A DNA stretch of 42,361 nt, taken from an uncultured Prevotella sp. (GTDB lineage Bacteria > Bacteroidota > Bacteroidia > Bacteroidales > Bacteroidaceae). The translations under genes were made by a program, and so were the position numbers. Position 1 is the stretch's first letter. Every line of letters starts with the position of its first letter. Shown piece after piece: positions 17,120-25,944 of this stretch. Below the pieces are notes generated by a model. That model was not told the DNA's origin, made no database searches, and saw only the letters and a program-made list of their open reading frames with translations. The stretch is from contig CAJONQ010000015.1 in the NCBI GenBank assembly GCA_905235835.1, forward strand, positions 669 to 43,029. The letters run 5' to 3'.

Positions 17120-17151
17120 CAAAGATAGAAGAAATTCCAATACGCTCCAAA
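17120..17151 (-). promoter_or_regulatory. Promoter of the AAA+ ATPase gene
   Basis: Minus strand: TTTG (17148-17151), 20-nt spacer, TATCTTTG (17120-17127), an exact match to the Bacteroidota promoter pattern. Confidence 0.75.
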
Positions 17152-17259
17152 TGTTTTGCCAAGAATTTTTCGACTTTAACACTTTGGGGAGAATTGAAGG
17201 CATGAGTAGTTACAAGGACGGCTGTTGTTGCAAATAAAACTTAAAAACGCACGAATCTC

Positions 17260-17290
17260 TTGGTTTTTCTCTCACTTCGTTGTACCTTTG
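17260..17290 (+). promoter_or_regulatory. Promoter of the heterodimeric ABC exporter operon
   Basis: TTG (17260-17262), 20-nt spacer, TACCTTTG (17283-17290). The GTG start of the first gene follows at 17315, so the leader is under 20 nt. The operon may extend to the thioesterase, dprA and dus genes, as gaps are short. Confidence 0.75.
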
Positions 17291-17314
17291 GTGTCCAATA
17301 AGACCAAAGACTAA

Positions 17315-19084
17315 GTGATTAAGACACTCTATCAACAGATTCGGCAATACCGTACGGCATCACTACTGACACCCGCATTCACGGCGATGGAGGTAGTGAT
17401 GGACGTGCTGATTCCCTATGTCACCGCCTCGCTCATCGACAAGGGTATCAACGCCGGCGATATCGAGAATGTCTATTTCTATGGAGCCATCATGCTGGGA
17501 CTCGCCTTCCTGAGTCTCGCCTTCGGTATCCTGGCGGGTCGTTTCTCCGCCTATGCCTCCACGGGTTTTGCCGCCAACCTGCGTTCCGCCATGTATCGGA
17601 ACATCCAGCGTTTCGCCTTCTCGGACATCGACAAATACTCCACCAGTGGACTGATCACCCGTATGACGACGGATGTCAACAGTCTGCAGAACGCCTATCA
17701 GCAGATTCTGAGGATTACGGTGCGGGCACCTTTCCGTCTGATACTCAGTATCCTGATGTGCTTGGTGATTGATGCCCGTCTATCACTGATCTTCTTAGTG
17801 GCACTCGTCATCCTGAGTTTCTCCCTATACCATATTATATCAAGAGTAGCGAGACTCTTCCAACAGGTCTTTGTGAAATACGATGAACTGAACCAGAGCG
17901 TACAGGAGAACATCACGGGTATGCGCCTCGTCAAGGCTTTCGTCCGTGAGCACTATGAGAATGAGAAGTTCGCCCGTGCCGCAGAGAATCTCTACAGGCT
18001 CTATGTGAAGGCAGAGAGTCTGATGGCATGGAACCACCCTATTATGAATATGGTGGTATATGGCTGTATCATCGCCCTCTCATGGCTCGGAGCCCATTAT
18101 ATCGTGGACGGCACGCTGACGACAGGTGAACTGACCTCCCTGTTCACATACGTCATGTCCATCCTCATGTCGCTGATGATGCTCTCCATGATCTTCGTGA
18201 TGCTCACCCAGAGTGCCGCCTCCGCCAAGCGTGTGGCAGAGGTCATCGAGGAAGAGCCCGACATCGTGAATCCCACGGATGCCGTGACGGAGATACCTGA
18301 CGGCAGCGTGGCGTTCCGTGATGTGCGGTTTGATTATCGAGATACCGCAATATCGAAATCCCAAGATACCGAGAAGAAATCCAGGAAATCCGCCCTTTAC
18401 AACATCACCTTCGCCATCAAGAGTGGAGAGACGATTGGTGTGATTGGCGGAACGGGTAGTGGTAAGTCGACCCTCGTCAACTTAGTGAGCCGTCTCTACG
18501 ACCCCACCCAGGGTGAGGTACTGGTGGGTGGACGTAACGTGAAGGAGTACGACCTGACCGCCCTGCGCTCTGCCGTCTCCGTGGTCCTGCAACAGAACAT
18601 TCTGTTTAGCGGCACCATCCTCGACAACCTCCGCTGGGGCAATCCCAACGCCACCTTGGAGGAATGTCGTGCCGCCTGCCGTATCGCTCAGGCTGACGAG
18701 TTCATCAGTCAGATGCCCCAAGGCTATGACACCCGTATCGAACAAGGAGGCACGAATGTCAGTGGCGGTCAGAAGCAACGCCTCTGTATTGCCCGTGCCC
18801 TGTTGAAACACCCCAAGATCCTCGTCCTCGACGACTCCACCTCTGCCTGTGACACCGCTACCGATGCGAAGATACGGGAGGGCTTCCGCACCCAGTTGCC
18901 GGAGATGACCCAACTCATCATTGCACAGCGCATCCTCAGTGTGCAGGACTGTGACCGCATCCTTGTCATGGACAATGGTGTCGTGACAGGTTTCGATACC
19001 CATGAGCAGCTATTGAAGAATAACCCATTATATCAGGAGATCTATGCAATTCAGAATGAGACAACCGCCGATTTCGACGCGTAA
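17315..19084 (+). CDS. ABC exporter subunit with degenerate ATP site (first half of heterodimer)
   Basis: 589 residues, GTG start (no ATG lies between the promoter and here). Six membrane helices (about residues 20-310), then the ATPase: Walker A GGTGSGKSTLVNL, Q-loop, signature NVSGGQKQRLC, and Walker B ILVLDDSTSACDTATD. The second residue of the Walker B pair is Asp where the catalytic Glu is expected. This is the pattern of asymmetric exporters such as TM287/288 or LmrCD, where one site is degenerate. The family moves lipids, drugs or peptides out of the cell; the substrate is not known. The next gene overlaps it by 41 nt. Confidence 0.88.
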   Translation: MIKTLYQQIRQYRTASLLTPAFTAMEVVMDVLIPYVTASLIDKGINAGDIENVYFYGAIMLGLAFLSLAFGILAGRFSAYASTGFAANLRSAMYRNIQRFAFSDIDKYSTSGLITRMTTDVNSLQNAYQQILRITVRAPFRLILSILMCLVIDARLSLIFLVALVILSFSLYHIISRVARLFQQVFVKYDELNQSVQENITGMRLVKAFVREHYENEKFARAAENLYRLYVKAESLMAWNHPIMNMVVYGCIIALSWLGAHYIVDGTLTTGELTSLFTYVMSILMSLMMLSMIFVMLTQSAASAKRVAEVIEEEPDIVNPTDAVTEIPDGSVAFRDVRFDYRDTAISKSQDTEKKSRKSALYNITFAIKSGETIGVIGGTGSGKSTLVNLVSRLYDPTQGEVLVGGRNVKEYDLTALRSAVSVVLQQNILFSGTILDNLRWGNPNATLEECRAACRIAQADEFISQMPQGYDTRIEQGGTNVSGGQKQRLCIARALLKHPKILVLDDSTSACDTATDAKIREGFRTQLPEMTQLIIAQRILSVQDCDRILVMDNGVVTGFDTHEQLLKNNPLYQEIYAIQNETTADFDA

Positions 19085-20906
19085 GGGAGAAGTCAAGAAA
19101 GACGTGCTGATACGCATGGTCGCTTTCGTCTGGCAGCATTACCGCTGGCAGTTACTCCTCGTCTTGCTCTGCATCGTCATCTCGTCGCTGACCTCCTTAG
19201 TATCGTCCCTCTTCACCAAGACCCTCATTGACGACTATATCGTGCCGCTGACCCAGATGGAGAATCCTGCCTATGCCTCCCTCGCGCAAACCTTATTTAA
19301 GTTAGGACTCATCCTGTTCTTCGGTACCATCTGCTCCTATGCCTACAACCGCCTGATGATCCATATCAGTCAAGGCACCATGCTCCGGCTGCGTAAGCAT
19401 ATCTTCGAGAAGATGCAGCAACTGCCCATCAGTTATTTCGACCAGCGGTCACATGGCGATATCATGTCCGTCTATACCAATGATGTCGACTCCCTGCGCC
19501 AGATGATCTCCACATCGATGGCACAAGTCTTCTCGTCCATCATCACCATCGTCGCCACCTTCACCTCCATGGTCGTACTGAGCATCCCCCTGACCCTCGT
19601 CAGCATCCTGATTGCCGTAGTGATGATGGTTGCTACCACCCAACTCGGCAAACGCTCCCGAGCCTATTTCCGTACCCAGCAACAGAGCCTGGCAAAGGTC
19701 AACGGCTTCATCGAGGAGATGATGACAGGACAGAAAGTGGTAAAAGTATTCTGTCACGAGCAACAGACCATCCAGGACTTCGAGACCATCAACGAGCAAC
19801 TACGCTCCTCCGCCTATAACGCCAACAAGATCGCCAATATCGTGATGCCCGTCAATGGCAACCTCGGCAATCTCGGCTATGTCCTCCTTGCCGTCGTGGG
19901 AGCCACCCTCGTCCTCTCCCCTCTCACCTCTCCCCTCTCACCTCTTACCTCTTACCTCTCCCTCGGTACCATCGTCGCTTTCCTGCAACTCAACAAGAGT
20001 TTCACGCAACCCGTCTCACAGGTCAGCCAACAGATCAACAGTGTGCTGAACGCCTCCGTGGGAGCCGAGCGTGTCTTCGCCTTAGGCGATGCCGAGCCTG
20101 AGGTTGACGAAGGAACATGGACTATGGAAGATGGAAAATGGGTCAACTCTCAACTCTCAACTCTCAATTCTCAACTCGTCCAAGGTGACGTAGACTTCAA
20201 GGATGTCGACTTCGGCTATACCCCCCAGAAACAAGTACTCTTCGATATCGATATCAATACCAACCCCGGACAGAAGATCGCCTTCGTGGGAGGCACGGGA
20301 GCCGGTAAGACCACCATCATCAACCTCATCAACCGTTTCTACGAGATACAAGGCGGTCATATCCTCTACGACAGCATCCCCATCACCGATATCCGCAAGG
20401 ATGCCCTCCGTAAGAGTATGAGCATCGTCCTGCAGGAGACCCACCTCTTCACTGGTACCGTCATCGACAATATCCGTTACGGCAAACTCGACGCCACCGA
20501 CGAGGAGTGCATCCAGGCAGCCCAGTTAGTAGGAGCCGACGACTTCATCCGTCGTCTCGCCAACGGCTACCATACCATGCTCAGCGGAGACGGTGGCAAC
20601 CTCAGCCAAGGCGAGCGCCAACTCCTTGCCATTACCCGTGCTGCCGTTGCCAATCCCCCCGTCCTGATCCTCGACGAGGCGACCTCCAGTATCGACACCC
20701 GTACCGAACAACTGGTACAGCGAGGTATGGACACCATCATGCAGGGACGCACCACCTTCGTCATTGCCCACCGCCTCAGTACCGTCCGCAATGCCGACCA
20801 GATCATCGTCCTCGACCACGGTCACATCATCGAGCAAGGCACCCATGAGGAACTGCTCCAACAAAAAGGGAAATACTATCAACTTTATACAGGGAAGGAA
20901 ATATAA
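19044..20906 (+). CDS. ABC exporter subunit with canonical ATP site (second half of heterodimer)
   Basis: 620 residues. Six membrane helices, Walker A GGTGAGKTTIINL, signature NLSQGERQLL and an intact Walker B LILDEATSSIDTRTE with the catalytic Glu. Two low-complexity insertions come from short DNA repeats: SPLTSPLSPLTSYLS in the loop between membrane helices 5 and 6 (DNA 19913-19970), and NSQLSTLNSQL before the ATPase (20143-20177). In related proteins these places hold variable loops. The start at 19044 overlaps the previous gene by 41 nt, so expression is coupled; Met at 19056 is an alternative. Confidence 0.88.
   Translation: MQFRMRQPPISTRKGEVKKDVLIRMVAFVWQHYRWQLLLVLLCIVISSLTSLVSSLFTKTLIDDYIVPLTQMENPAYASLAQTLFKLGLILFFGTICSYAYNRLMIHISQGTMLRLRKHIFEKMQQLPISYFDQRSHGDIMSVYTNDVDSLRQMISTSMAQVFSSIITIVATFTSMVVLSIPLTLVSILIAVVMMVATTQLGKRSRAYFRTQQQSLAKVNGFIEEMMTGQKVVKVFCHEQQTIQDFETINEQLRSSAYNANKIANIVMPVNGNLGNLGYVLLAVVGATLVLSPLTSPLSPLTSYLSLGTIVAFLQLNKSFTQPVSQVSQQINSVLNASVGAERVFALGDAEPEVDEGTWTMEDGKWVNSQLSTLNSQLVQGDVDFKDVDFGYTPQKQVLFDIDINTNPGQKIAFVGGTGAGKTTIINLINRFYEIQGGHILYDSIPITDIRKDALRKSMSIVLQETHLFTGTVIDNIRYGKLDATDEECIQAAQLVGADDFIRRLANGYHTMLSGDGGNLSQGERQLLAITRAAVANPPVLILDEATSSIDTRTEQLVQRGMDTIMQGRTTFVIAHRLSTVRNADQIIVLDHGHIIEQGTHEELLQQKGKYYQLYTGKEI
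19913..19970. repeat. In-frame low-complexity repeat inside the ABC gene
   Basis: A run of CCTCTCACCTCTCCCCTCTC-type units encodes SPLTSPLSPLTSYLS within a predicted periplasmic loop. Repeat units of 9-10 nt keep the frame. It belongs to a family of simple repeats seen at several places in the window. Confidence 0.8.
20143..20177. repeat. In-frame heptamer repeat (CAACTCT) inside the ABC gene
   Basis: CAACTCT occurs three times in tandem, followed by CAATTCT and CAACTC. Five units of 7 nt encode NSQLSTLNSQL between the membrane domain and the ATPase. The reverse complement AGAGTTG is the same heptamer that is found between genes at 23694, 24676 and 27376. Confidence 0.85.
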
Positions 20907-20912
20907 ATAGGT

Positions 20913-22208
20913 ATGGAACAACTATTACATTACGCTTGGAAACATAAGATGTTCCCATTAAGCGAACTTAAAACGACAGATGGCAGACCCGTCGAAGTGA
21001 TTGACCCAGGATTGCACAACCATAACAGCGGTCCCGACTTCTTTAATGCAAAGGTGAGAATCAATCAGACCCTCTGGGTGGGTAATGTGGAGATTCACGA
21101 CAAGTCGAGCGACTGGTATCTACACGGACATGACAAAGACAAGGCTTATGACAATGTCGTGCTGCATGTCACAAATTATCCCGATACTGAGGTGACGAAC
21201 ACACAAGGACAGTATATTCCACAAATGAAGTTGGAAGTACCTGTTTCTGTAAGGGAGAACTATGAGGAACTGTTACGTACTGACAAGTATCCACCCTGCT
21301 ATCAGATTATCCCCGACTTGACTTCACTGACCGTCCATTCGTGGATGGCAGCATTGCAGACAGAACGGTTGGAACAGAAGACAGAGGCTATCCGGCGACG
21401 TGCAGAGCAGATGAACGGCTCGTGGGAAGATGCCTATTTCATGACTCTTGCCCGTAACTATGGTTTCGGCATCAATGGCGACACTTTTGAGGAATGGGCG
21501 GCACATATCCCCCTCTCCGCTGTCGCCCACCACCGTGACGACCTCTTCCAGATAGAGGCTATCTTCATGGGGCAGGCAGGACTGTTGGATATAGAGGCAG
21601 TACCAGAACGTTACCAACAGGATGCCTTGAATGAGGGCTATTTCGCTAAGTTACGTAATGAGTATCTTTACCTTGCCCATAAGTTCTCATTACAACCGAT
21701 GGACTACAAGCAGTGGAAGTTCCTACGGCTACGCCCCCAGAACTTTCCCCATATACGGTTGTCACAACTCGCCAACCTCTATTATGAACGGAGAACAGGA
21801 CTGTCCCAACTGATAGAATGTAAGGATGTATTTGCCTTACAAGACCTATTGAATACCAAAGTAACCCCTTATTGGGAGACCCATTATACCTTCGGTTCAG
21901 CAAGTGACCCTAACGAGAAGAACCTTTCTCCCTTCTCCATCAACCTGTTGATGATCAACACTTGCATCCCCATGCTATTTGCCTATGGACGACATACGGC
22001 AAACGAAGCACTCTGCGACCGTGCCTTCGACCTTCTTGAGCAACTCAAGGCAGAGAACAACTATATTATCCGTTTATGGAAAGAGTGCGGACTGGAGGTG
22101 AAGAATGCCGGTGACTCACAGGCACTCATCCAACTGAAAAAAGAATATTGCGACAAGAAGGAATGTTTGCGTTGTCGCATCGGATACGAATACTTGAAGA
22201 AAGCTTAA
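20913..22208 (+). CDS. DUF2851 family protein
   Basis: 431 residues. The N-terminal third (VIDPGLHNHNSGPDFFNAKV, GNVEIHDKSSDWYLHGHDKD) matches DUF2851, a Bacteroidota family of unknown function. The DxGxxNxxxGPDF and NVEIHxxSSDW motifs recall a PD-(D/E)XK nuclease-like fold, which is only an inference. The C-terminal part has CKKxCLRCRIG-like Cys residues (CDKKECLRCRIG). No membrane segment. It starts 6 nt after the ABC gene. Family call is fairly sure; the role is not known. Confidence 0.82.
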   Translation: MEQLLHYAWKHKMFPLSELKTTDGRPVEVIDPGLHNHNSGPDFFNAKVRINQTLWVGNVEIHDKSSDWYLHGHDKDKAYDNVVLHVTNYPDTEVTNTQGQYIPQMKLEVPVSVRENYEELLRTDKYPPCYQIIPDLTSLTVHSWMAALQTERLEQKTEAIRRRAEQMNGSWEDAYFMTLARNYGFGINGDTFEEWAAHIPLSAVAHHRDDLFQIEAIFMGQAGLLDIEAVPERYQQDALNEGYFAKLRNEYLYLAHKFSLQPMDYKQWKFLRLRPQNFPHIRLSQLANLYYERRTGLSQLIECKDVFALQDLLNTKVTPYWETHYTFGSASDPNEKNLSPFSINLLMINTCIPMLFAYGRHTANEALCDRAFDLLEQLKAENNYIIRLWKECGLEVKNAGDSQALIQLKKEYCDKKECLRCRIGYEYLKKA

Positions 22209-22219
22209 AATTTAGAGAT

Positions 22220-22621
22220 ATGAGCAAATACATTTTTGAGACCAGAATGGAGGTGCGTGACTATGAGTGCGACATCGAGGGAATCGTGAATAATGCGAAC
22301 TATCTGCACTATACGGAGCATACCCGACACTTGTTCCTGAAACACTGTGGACTGAGTTTTGCACAGATGCATGAGAAGGGGGTGGATGCCGTGGTGGCTC
22401 GTATGGAACTGCAATACAAGGCTCCACTGCGCTGTGACGATGAGTTTATCTCTCGCCTGTGGATTGAGAAGGATGGGTTTAAATATATCTTCCATCAGGA
22501 TATCTATCGTGCCTCCGACGAGGCGATATGCTTCAAGGGGAAGATCATGCTGGTATGTCTGATCAACGGGAGACTGGGAGAGAATGAGGAGTATGACCAA
22601 GCCTTTGCACCCTACCTATGA
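22220..22621 (+). CDS. Acyl-CoA thioesterase, hotdog fold (4HBT/YbgC-like)
   Basis: 133 residues from the ATG at 22220 (MSKYIFETRMEVRDYECDIE). The upstream in-frame ATG at 22148 lies inside the DUF2851 gene and is rejected. The motif DYECDIEGIVNNANYLHYTEHTR is the active-site helix region of 4-hydroxybenzoyl-CoA-thioesterase-like proteins, with the Asp and the NxxYxxxxE residues. The family hydrolyses acyl-CoA thioesters in the cytoplasm. The stop overlaps the dprA start in ATGA, so the two are translationally coupled. Confidence 0.87.
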   Translation: MSKYIFETRMEVRDYECDIEGIVNNANYLHYTEHTRHLFLKHCGLSFAQMHEKGVDAVVARMELQYKAPLRCDDEFISRLWIEKDGFKYIFHQDIYRASDEAICFKGKIMLVCLINGRLGENEEYDQAFAPYL

Positions 22622-23697
22622 GTGAGGAGATATACTATACTATCGCTCTGACTCGGCTGACTGGGGTGAACCATGCCGTCGTCCTGCAACTCTACAAGGA
22701 ACTGGGCAGTGGGCATGCTGTATATGAGCAGACGAGGCAACAGTTTCCGTGGGATGAGGCACTGCACAGGGCTGCTGCGGAGATGGAGTTCATCACGAAG
22801 AATAATATCCGCACTCTGACCTTGAAGGATGCGGACTATCCGCAACGGCTCCGTGAATGCTCCGATGCTCCTATCATATTATATTATAAAGGTGTGGCGG
22901 ACCTGAATCAACGACATGTCGTTGATATTGTGGGGACTCGCCAGTGTACCACCTACGGACAGGACCTGATCCGTCGCTTCGTCAGTGACCTGCGCCAACT
23001 ATGTCCTGACGTGCTGATTGTCAGTGGGTTAGCCTATGGGGTGGATATCTGTGCGCATCGGCATGCACTGGAGAATGGTTTTGAGACGGTGGGTGTCCTT
23101 GCCCACGGACTGGACCAGATCTATCCGCATCTGCATCGGGACACGGCGGTAGAGATGGTGCGGCATGGGGGACTGCTGACGGAGTATATGAGTCAGACAC
23201 AGGCTTTGCCTAATAACTTCCGACAGCGTAACCGTATCGTGGCTGGTATGTCGGACGCTACGATACTGGTGGAGAGTGCCTACAAGGGTGGTGGTCTGAT
23301 CACCTGTCGCATCGCCCAGGAATACGGACGTGACGTGTTTGCGTTCCCTGGTGCCGTCGGTATGCCGTATTCGGAGGGTTGTAACAAGATGATCCGTGAC
23401 AACACAGCGGCACTGATTACCTCGGCACAGGACTTCGTGGAGGCGATGGGGTGGAAAGAAAGAGGTAAGATGGAAGAGGTAAGAGGTAAGATGGTGGAGG
23501 GGGAGTTGTTTGGTGAACTGACGACTGAGGAGCAGGCTGTGGTGGATTTACTGCGGAAGACGAATGACCTGCAACTGAACGTGATGAGTGTGAAGACGAA
23601 TATTCCTATTGGTCCGTTGACCGCCCTTCTTTTCCAACTGGAAATGAAGGGGGTTGTCAAGGCTTTGGCTGGGGGAACGTGGCATTTGAGAGTTTAG
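22618..23697 (+). CDS. dprA: DNA-processing protein DprA
   Basis: 359 residues. The Rossmann-like DNA-binding core is clear: VDIVGTRQCTTYG, VSGLAYGVDICAHRHAL, LPNNFRQRNRIVAGMSD and GGGLITCRIAQEYGRDVFAFPG. DprA loads RecA on incoming single-stranded DNA during natural transformation and also works in genomes without competence. The C-terminal winged-helix region follows a short insertion (GKMEEVRGKM) that comes from a GAGGTAAGATG-type simple DNA repeat at 23461-23500. The start ATGA overlaps the thioesterase stop. Confidence 0.93.
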   Translation: MSEEIYYTIALTRLTGVNHAVVLQLYKELGSGHAVYEQTRQQFPWDEALHRAAAEMEFITKNNIRTLTLKDADYPQRLRECSDAPIILYYKGVADLNQRHVVDIVGTRQCTTYGQDLIRRFVSDLRQLCPDVLIVSGLAYGVDICAHRHALENGFETVGVLAHGLDQIYPHLHRDTAVEMVRHGGLLTEYMSQTQALPNNFRQRNRIVAGMSDATILVESAYKGGGLITCRIAQEYGRDVFAFPGAVGMPYSEGCNKMIRDNTAALITSAQDFVEAMGWKERGKMEEVRGKMVEGELFGELTTEEQAVVDLLRKTNDLQLNVMSVKTNIPIGPLTALLFQLEMKGVVKALAGGTWHLRV

Positions 23698-23743
23698 AGT
23701 GGAGAGTTCAGAGTTTAGAGTTCAGAGTTTAGAGTTGAAGTTA
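23694..23743. repeat. Heptamer-type repeat between dprA and dus
   Basis: About seven imperfect units of GAGTTTA/GAGTTCA fill the gap between dprA and the tRNA-dihydrouridine synthase gene (example: GAGTTCAGAGTTTAGAGTT). Similar stretches lie at 24676-24722 (3' end of dus), 27376-27414 and 39433-39448. Confidence 0.85.
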
Positions 23744-23753
23744 AGTTTTTGTT

Positions 23754-24722
23754 ATGAAGATAGGAAATATAGAATTGGGGGAGAAGCCGGTATTTCTGGC
23801 ACCTATGGAGGATGTGACAGATATCGGGTTCCGCATGCTGTGCAAGCGGTTTGGGGCTGCGATGGTGTATACGGAGTTCGTATCAGCGGAGGCACTGGTA
23901 AGGGACGTGAAGTCGACCATCCGGAAACTGACAATCGCTGACGAGGAGCGTCCTGTGGGTATTCAGATCTACGGACGTGACGTGGAGGCAATGGTGGAGG
24001 CGGCGAAGATCGTGGAGCAGGCAGGTCCTGATGTCATCGACCTGAACTTCGGCTGTCCAGTGAAGAAGGTGGCTGGCAAAGGTGCTGGTGCCGGTATGCT
24101 GCAGAACATCCCGAAGATGCTGGAGATTACCCGTCAGGTGGTGAATGCCGTCAAACTCCCTGTCACGGCAAAGACCCGACTGGGATGGAATGCGGAGCAA
24201 CTGATCATCACTGAGCTTGCGGAGCAGTTGCAGGACTGTGGCATCCAGGCACTGACGATTCATGGCAGGACCCGTGCCCAGATGTACACAGGGAATGCTG
24301 ACTGGACATTGATCGGGGAGGTGAAGAGGAATCCCCGTATCCATATCCCTATCATCGGCAATGGTGATATCAAGTCGTTGGATGATGCCGACCATGCCTT
24401 CGAGGAGTATGGGGTGGATGCCGTGATGATCGGGCGTGCCACCTTCGGTTGTCCGTGGATCTTCAGTCGTCGGGAACTGACCTTAGACGAGAAGATAGAT
24501 GTGTTGGAGGAACAGTTGCGTATCAACGTGGAGCGTATCGACGAGTATCGGGGTATTCTCCATACCCGTCGCCATCTTGCCGCCTCACCTGTCTTCAAGG
24601 GTATTCCTAACTTCCGCCAGACCCGTATCGCCATGCTCCGTGCGGAGAAGGTGGAGGACTTGCTCCGCATTCTGGAAGAGTTCAGAAGAGTTCATAGTTC
24701 AGAGTTGATAGTTCAGAGTTGA
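23754..24722 (+). CDS. dus: tRNA-dihydrouridine synthase (Dus family)
   Basis: 322 residues. FMN-binding TIM barrel with LAPMEDVTDIGFR, DLNFGCPVKKVAGKGAGAG including catalytic Cys101, and the late HGRTRAQMYTGNADW and GNGDI motifs. Reduces specific uridines in tRNA to dihydrouridine. It is closest to the DusB group on overall pattern; the exact position modified is not certain. The final residues (SSELIVQS) are encoded by a GAGTTCAGA-type repeat, so the natural C terminus may have been altered. It follows dprA by 56 nt of repeats. Confidence 0.9.
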   Translation: MKIGNIELGEKPVFLAPMEDVTDIGFRMLCKRFGAAMVYTEFVSAEALVRDVKSTIRKLTIADEERPVGIQIYGRDVEAMVEAAKIVEQAGPDVIDLNFGCPVKKVAGKGAGAGMLQNIPKMLEITRQVVNAVKLPVTAKTRLGWNAEQLIITELAEQLQDCGIQALTIHGRTRAQMYTGNADWTLIGEVKRNPRIHIPIIGNGDIKSLDDADHAFEEYGVDAVMIGRATFGCPWIFSRRELTLDEKIDVLEEQLRINVERIDEYRGILHTRRHLAASPVFKGIPNFRQTRIAMLRAEKVEDLLRILEEFRRVHSSELIVQS

Positions 24723-24735
24723 AACCTGAAACCAA

Positions 24736-24775
24736 AAAACCCTGCGGGTCATCCGACTCACAGGATTTTATTTAT
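24736..24775. terminator. Intrinsic terminator, active on both strands
   Basis: AAAACCCTG and CAGGATTTT form a stem (one mismatch) around a loop with partly pairing CGGGT/ACTC. On the minus strand it ends in GGGTTTTTTGG and on the plus strand in GATTTTATTTA. It ends the dus transcript and the small minus-strand transcript from 24993. Confidence 0.75.
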
Positions 24776-24888
24776 TCTCTCAATTTTTCTAATCGTTCAA
24801 AACTAAGCTCGCGGCTTATTTCTTCATCATTGAAATAGTCTTCTTTGCGAGCGAAACTACTACATAATTCAAAATAATCATAATCTTC
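24772..24888 (-). ncRNA. Candidate small transcript, possibly coding (promoter at 24963-24993)
   Basis: A perfect minus-strand promoter (TTG at 24991-24993, 20 nt, TACCTTTG at 24963-24970) and the terminator at 24736-24775 define a transcript of about 215-220 nt. The 5' part has GATTGTTTCAGG twice (plus-strand 24906-24917 and 24932-24943). Two frames are open: a 21-codon ATG frame (24816-24881, MIILNYVVVSLAKKTISMMKK has 21 residues) and an open frame without ATG that ends ISRELSFERLEKLRE before TAA at 24772-24774. Either a small RNA, a small protein or a gene remnant is possible. Confidence 0.4.
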
Positions 24889-24962
24889 TTACTTTTAAAT
24901 TAATACCTGAAACAATCTCTCTCAATGTGTTCCTGAAACAATCTTTATGTCTTTTGACGATG

Positions 24963-24993
24963 CAAAGGTAGTGGTTGTGTACGGGCACAACAA
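24963..24993 (-). promoter_or_regulatory. Promoter of the orphan small transcript
   Basis: Minus strand TTG, 20-nt spacer, TACCTTTG. The downstream bases GCATCGTCAAAAGACAT are nearly the same as GCATCGTCGAAAAGACAT after the promoter at 42132-42139. Confidence 0.7.
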
Positions 24994-25154
24994 GCCTTTC
25001 CGTCTTTTTTATCTGTAAAATGTCATCTTCTTGACAAGCATCAAGTCACCCATCATAATGCCATATTCAGTTGACAAAGTTACAAAGTTTCCAGCACCAT
25101 CACAAAAAATAGGTATTTATCTCTGTTAATTGTTCTTAAATAGGAGGATTGTAG

Positions 25155-25186
25155 TTTGGATAGTTGAAATTATCAACGTAATTTTG
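25155..25186 (+). promoter_or_regulatory. Promoter of the IscU-like/GGGtGRT pair
   Basis: TTTG (25155-25158), 20-nt spacer, TAATTTTG (25179-25186). The leader is about 36 nt and carries the direct repeat ATTAGAGATA twice. Confidence 0.7.
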
Positions 25187-25228
25187 CAAATTAGAGATAC
25201 ATTTATTTAATTCTAATTAGAGATAACA

Positions 25229-25930
25229 ATGATTTATTCCACTGAAGTGAAGAACATGTGCAGTGTCTGCAAAGGCGCTTATCATGGACCTGCTCCCATT
25301 CCCGAGGAGGGCAAATGGATTCAGGCAAAAGAGATTAAGGACATTTCGGGTTACACCCATGGTATTGGCTGGTGCGCACCTCAGCAGGGTGCCTGCAAAC
25401 TGAGCCTCAACGTGAAGGACGGTATCATCCAGGAGGCACTGGTGGAGACCATCGGTTGTACAGGTATGACCCACTCTGCCGCTATGGCAAGTGAGATCCT
25501 GCCTGGTAAGACCCTGTTGGAGGCATTGAATACCGACTTGGTATGCGACGCTATCAACACCGCTATGCGTGAGTTGTTCCTGCAGATTGTCTATGGTCGT
25601 ACACAGAGTGCTTTCTCTGAGGGTGGTCTTGCCATCGGTGCTGGTTTGGAGGACCTTGGTAAGGGACTTCGCTCACAGACTGGTACGCTCTATGGAACCG
25701 TCGCAAAGGGAACCCGCTATCTGGAATTGACTGAGGGTTACATCACCAAGATGTTCCTCGATGAGAACAACGAGGTGTGCGGTTACGAGTATGTACACCT
25801 TGGCAAGATGATGGAAGCCATCAAGAACGGCATGGATGCCAATGAGGCTGTGAAGAAGTTTACCGGCTCTTATGGTCGTACGACAGAGGAGCAGGGTGCA
25901 GTAAAGGCAATTGACCCACGTAAAGAATAA
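25229..25930 (+). CDS. IscU-like iron-sulfur scaffold protein
   Basis: 233 residues. Cys residues at the start (CSVCKG), GWCAPQQGAC and VETIGCTGMTHSAAMA recall the conserved Cys positions of IscU/NifU N-terminal scaffolds; the last one sits where IscU has GCxxxxxSxS. The second half (QTGTLYGTVAKGTRYLELTE) is an addition not found in standard IscU. Automatic annotation usually calls it an iron-sulfur cluster assembly scaffold. It is directly followed by the GGGtGRT gene 14 nt later, with a strong Shine-Dalgarno AAAGGAGG between them, a pairing common in anaerobes. A real role in cluster building is plausible but unproven; Met at MCSVCK is a possible later start. Confidence 0.82.
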   Translation: MIYSTEVKNMCSVCKGAYHGPAPIPEEGKWIQAKEIKDISGYTHGIGWCAPQQGACKLSLNVKDGIIQEALVETIGCTGMTHSAAMASEILPGKTLLEALNTDLVCDAINTAMRELFLQIVYGRTQSAFSEGGLAIGAGLEDLGKGLRSQTGTLYGTVAKGTRYLELTEGYITKMFLDENNEVCGYEYVHLGKMMEAIKNGMDANEAVKKFTGSYGRTTEEQGAVKAIDPRKE

Positions 25931-25944
25931 AGGAGGACACGACG

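Noticed and set aside
22148..22219. Longer thioesterase starting inside DUF2851
   Set aside because: The hotdog domain begins right after the ATG at 22220; the extra residues are the shadow of the DUF2851 gene.
24816..24881. Calling the 21-codon frame a definite gene
   Set aside because: It is hydrophobic and short, and overlaps a longer frame without ATG; left as part of a candidate small transcript.
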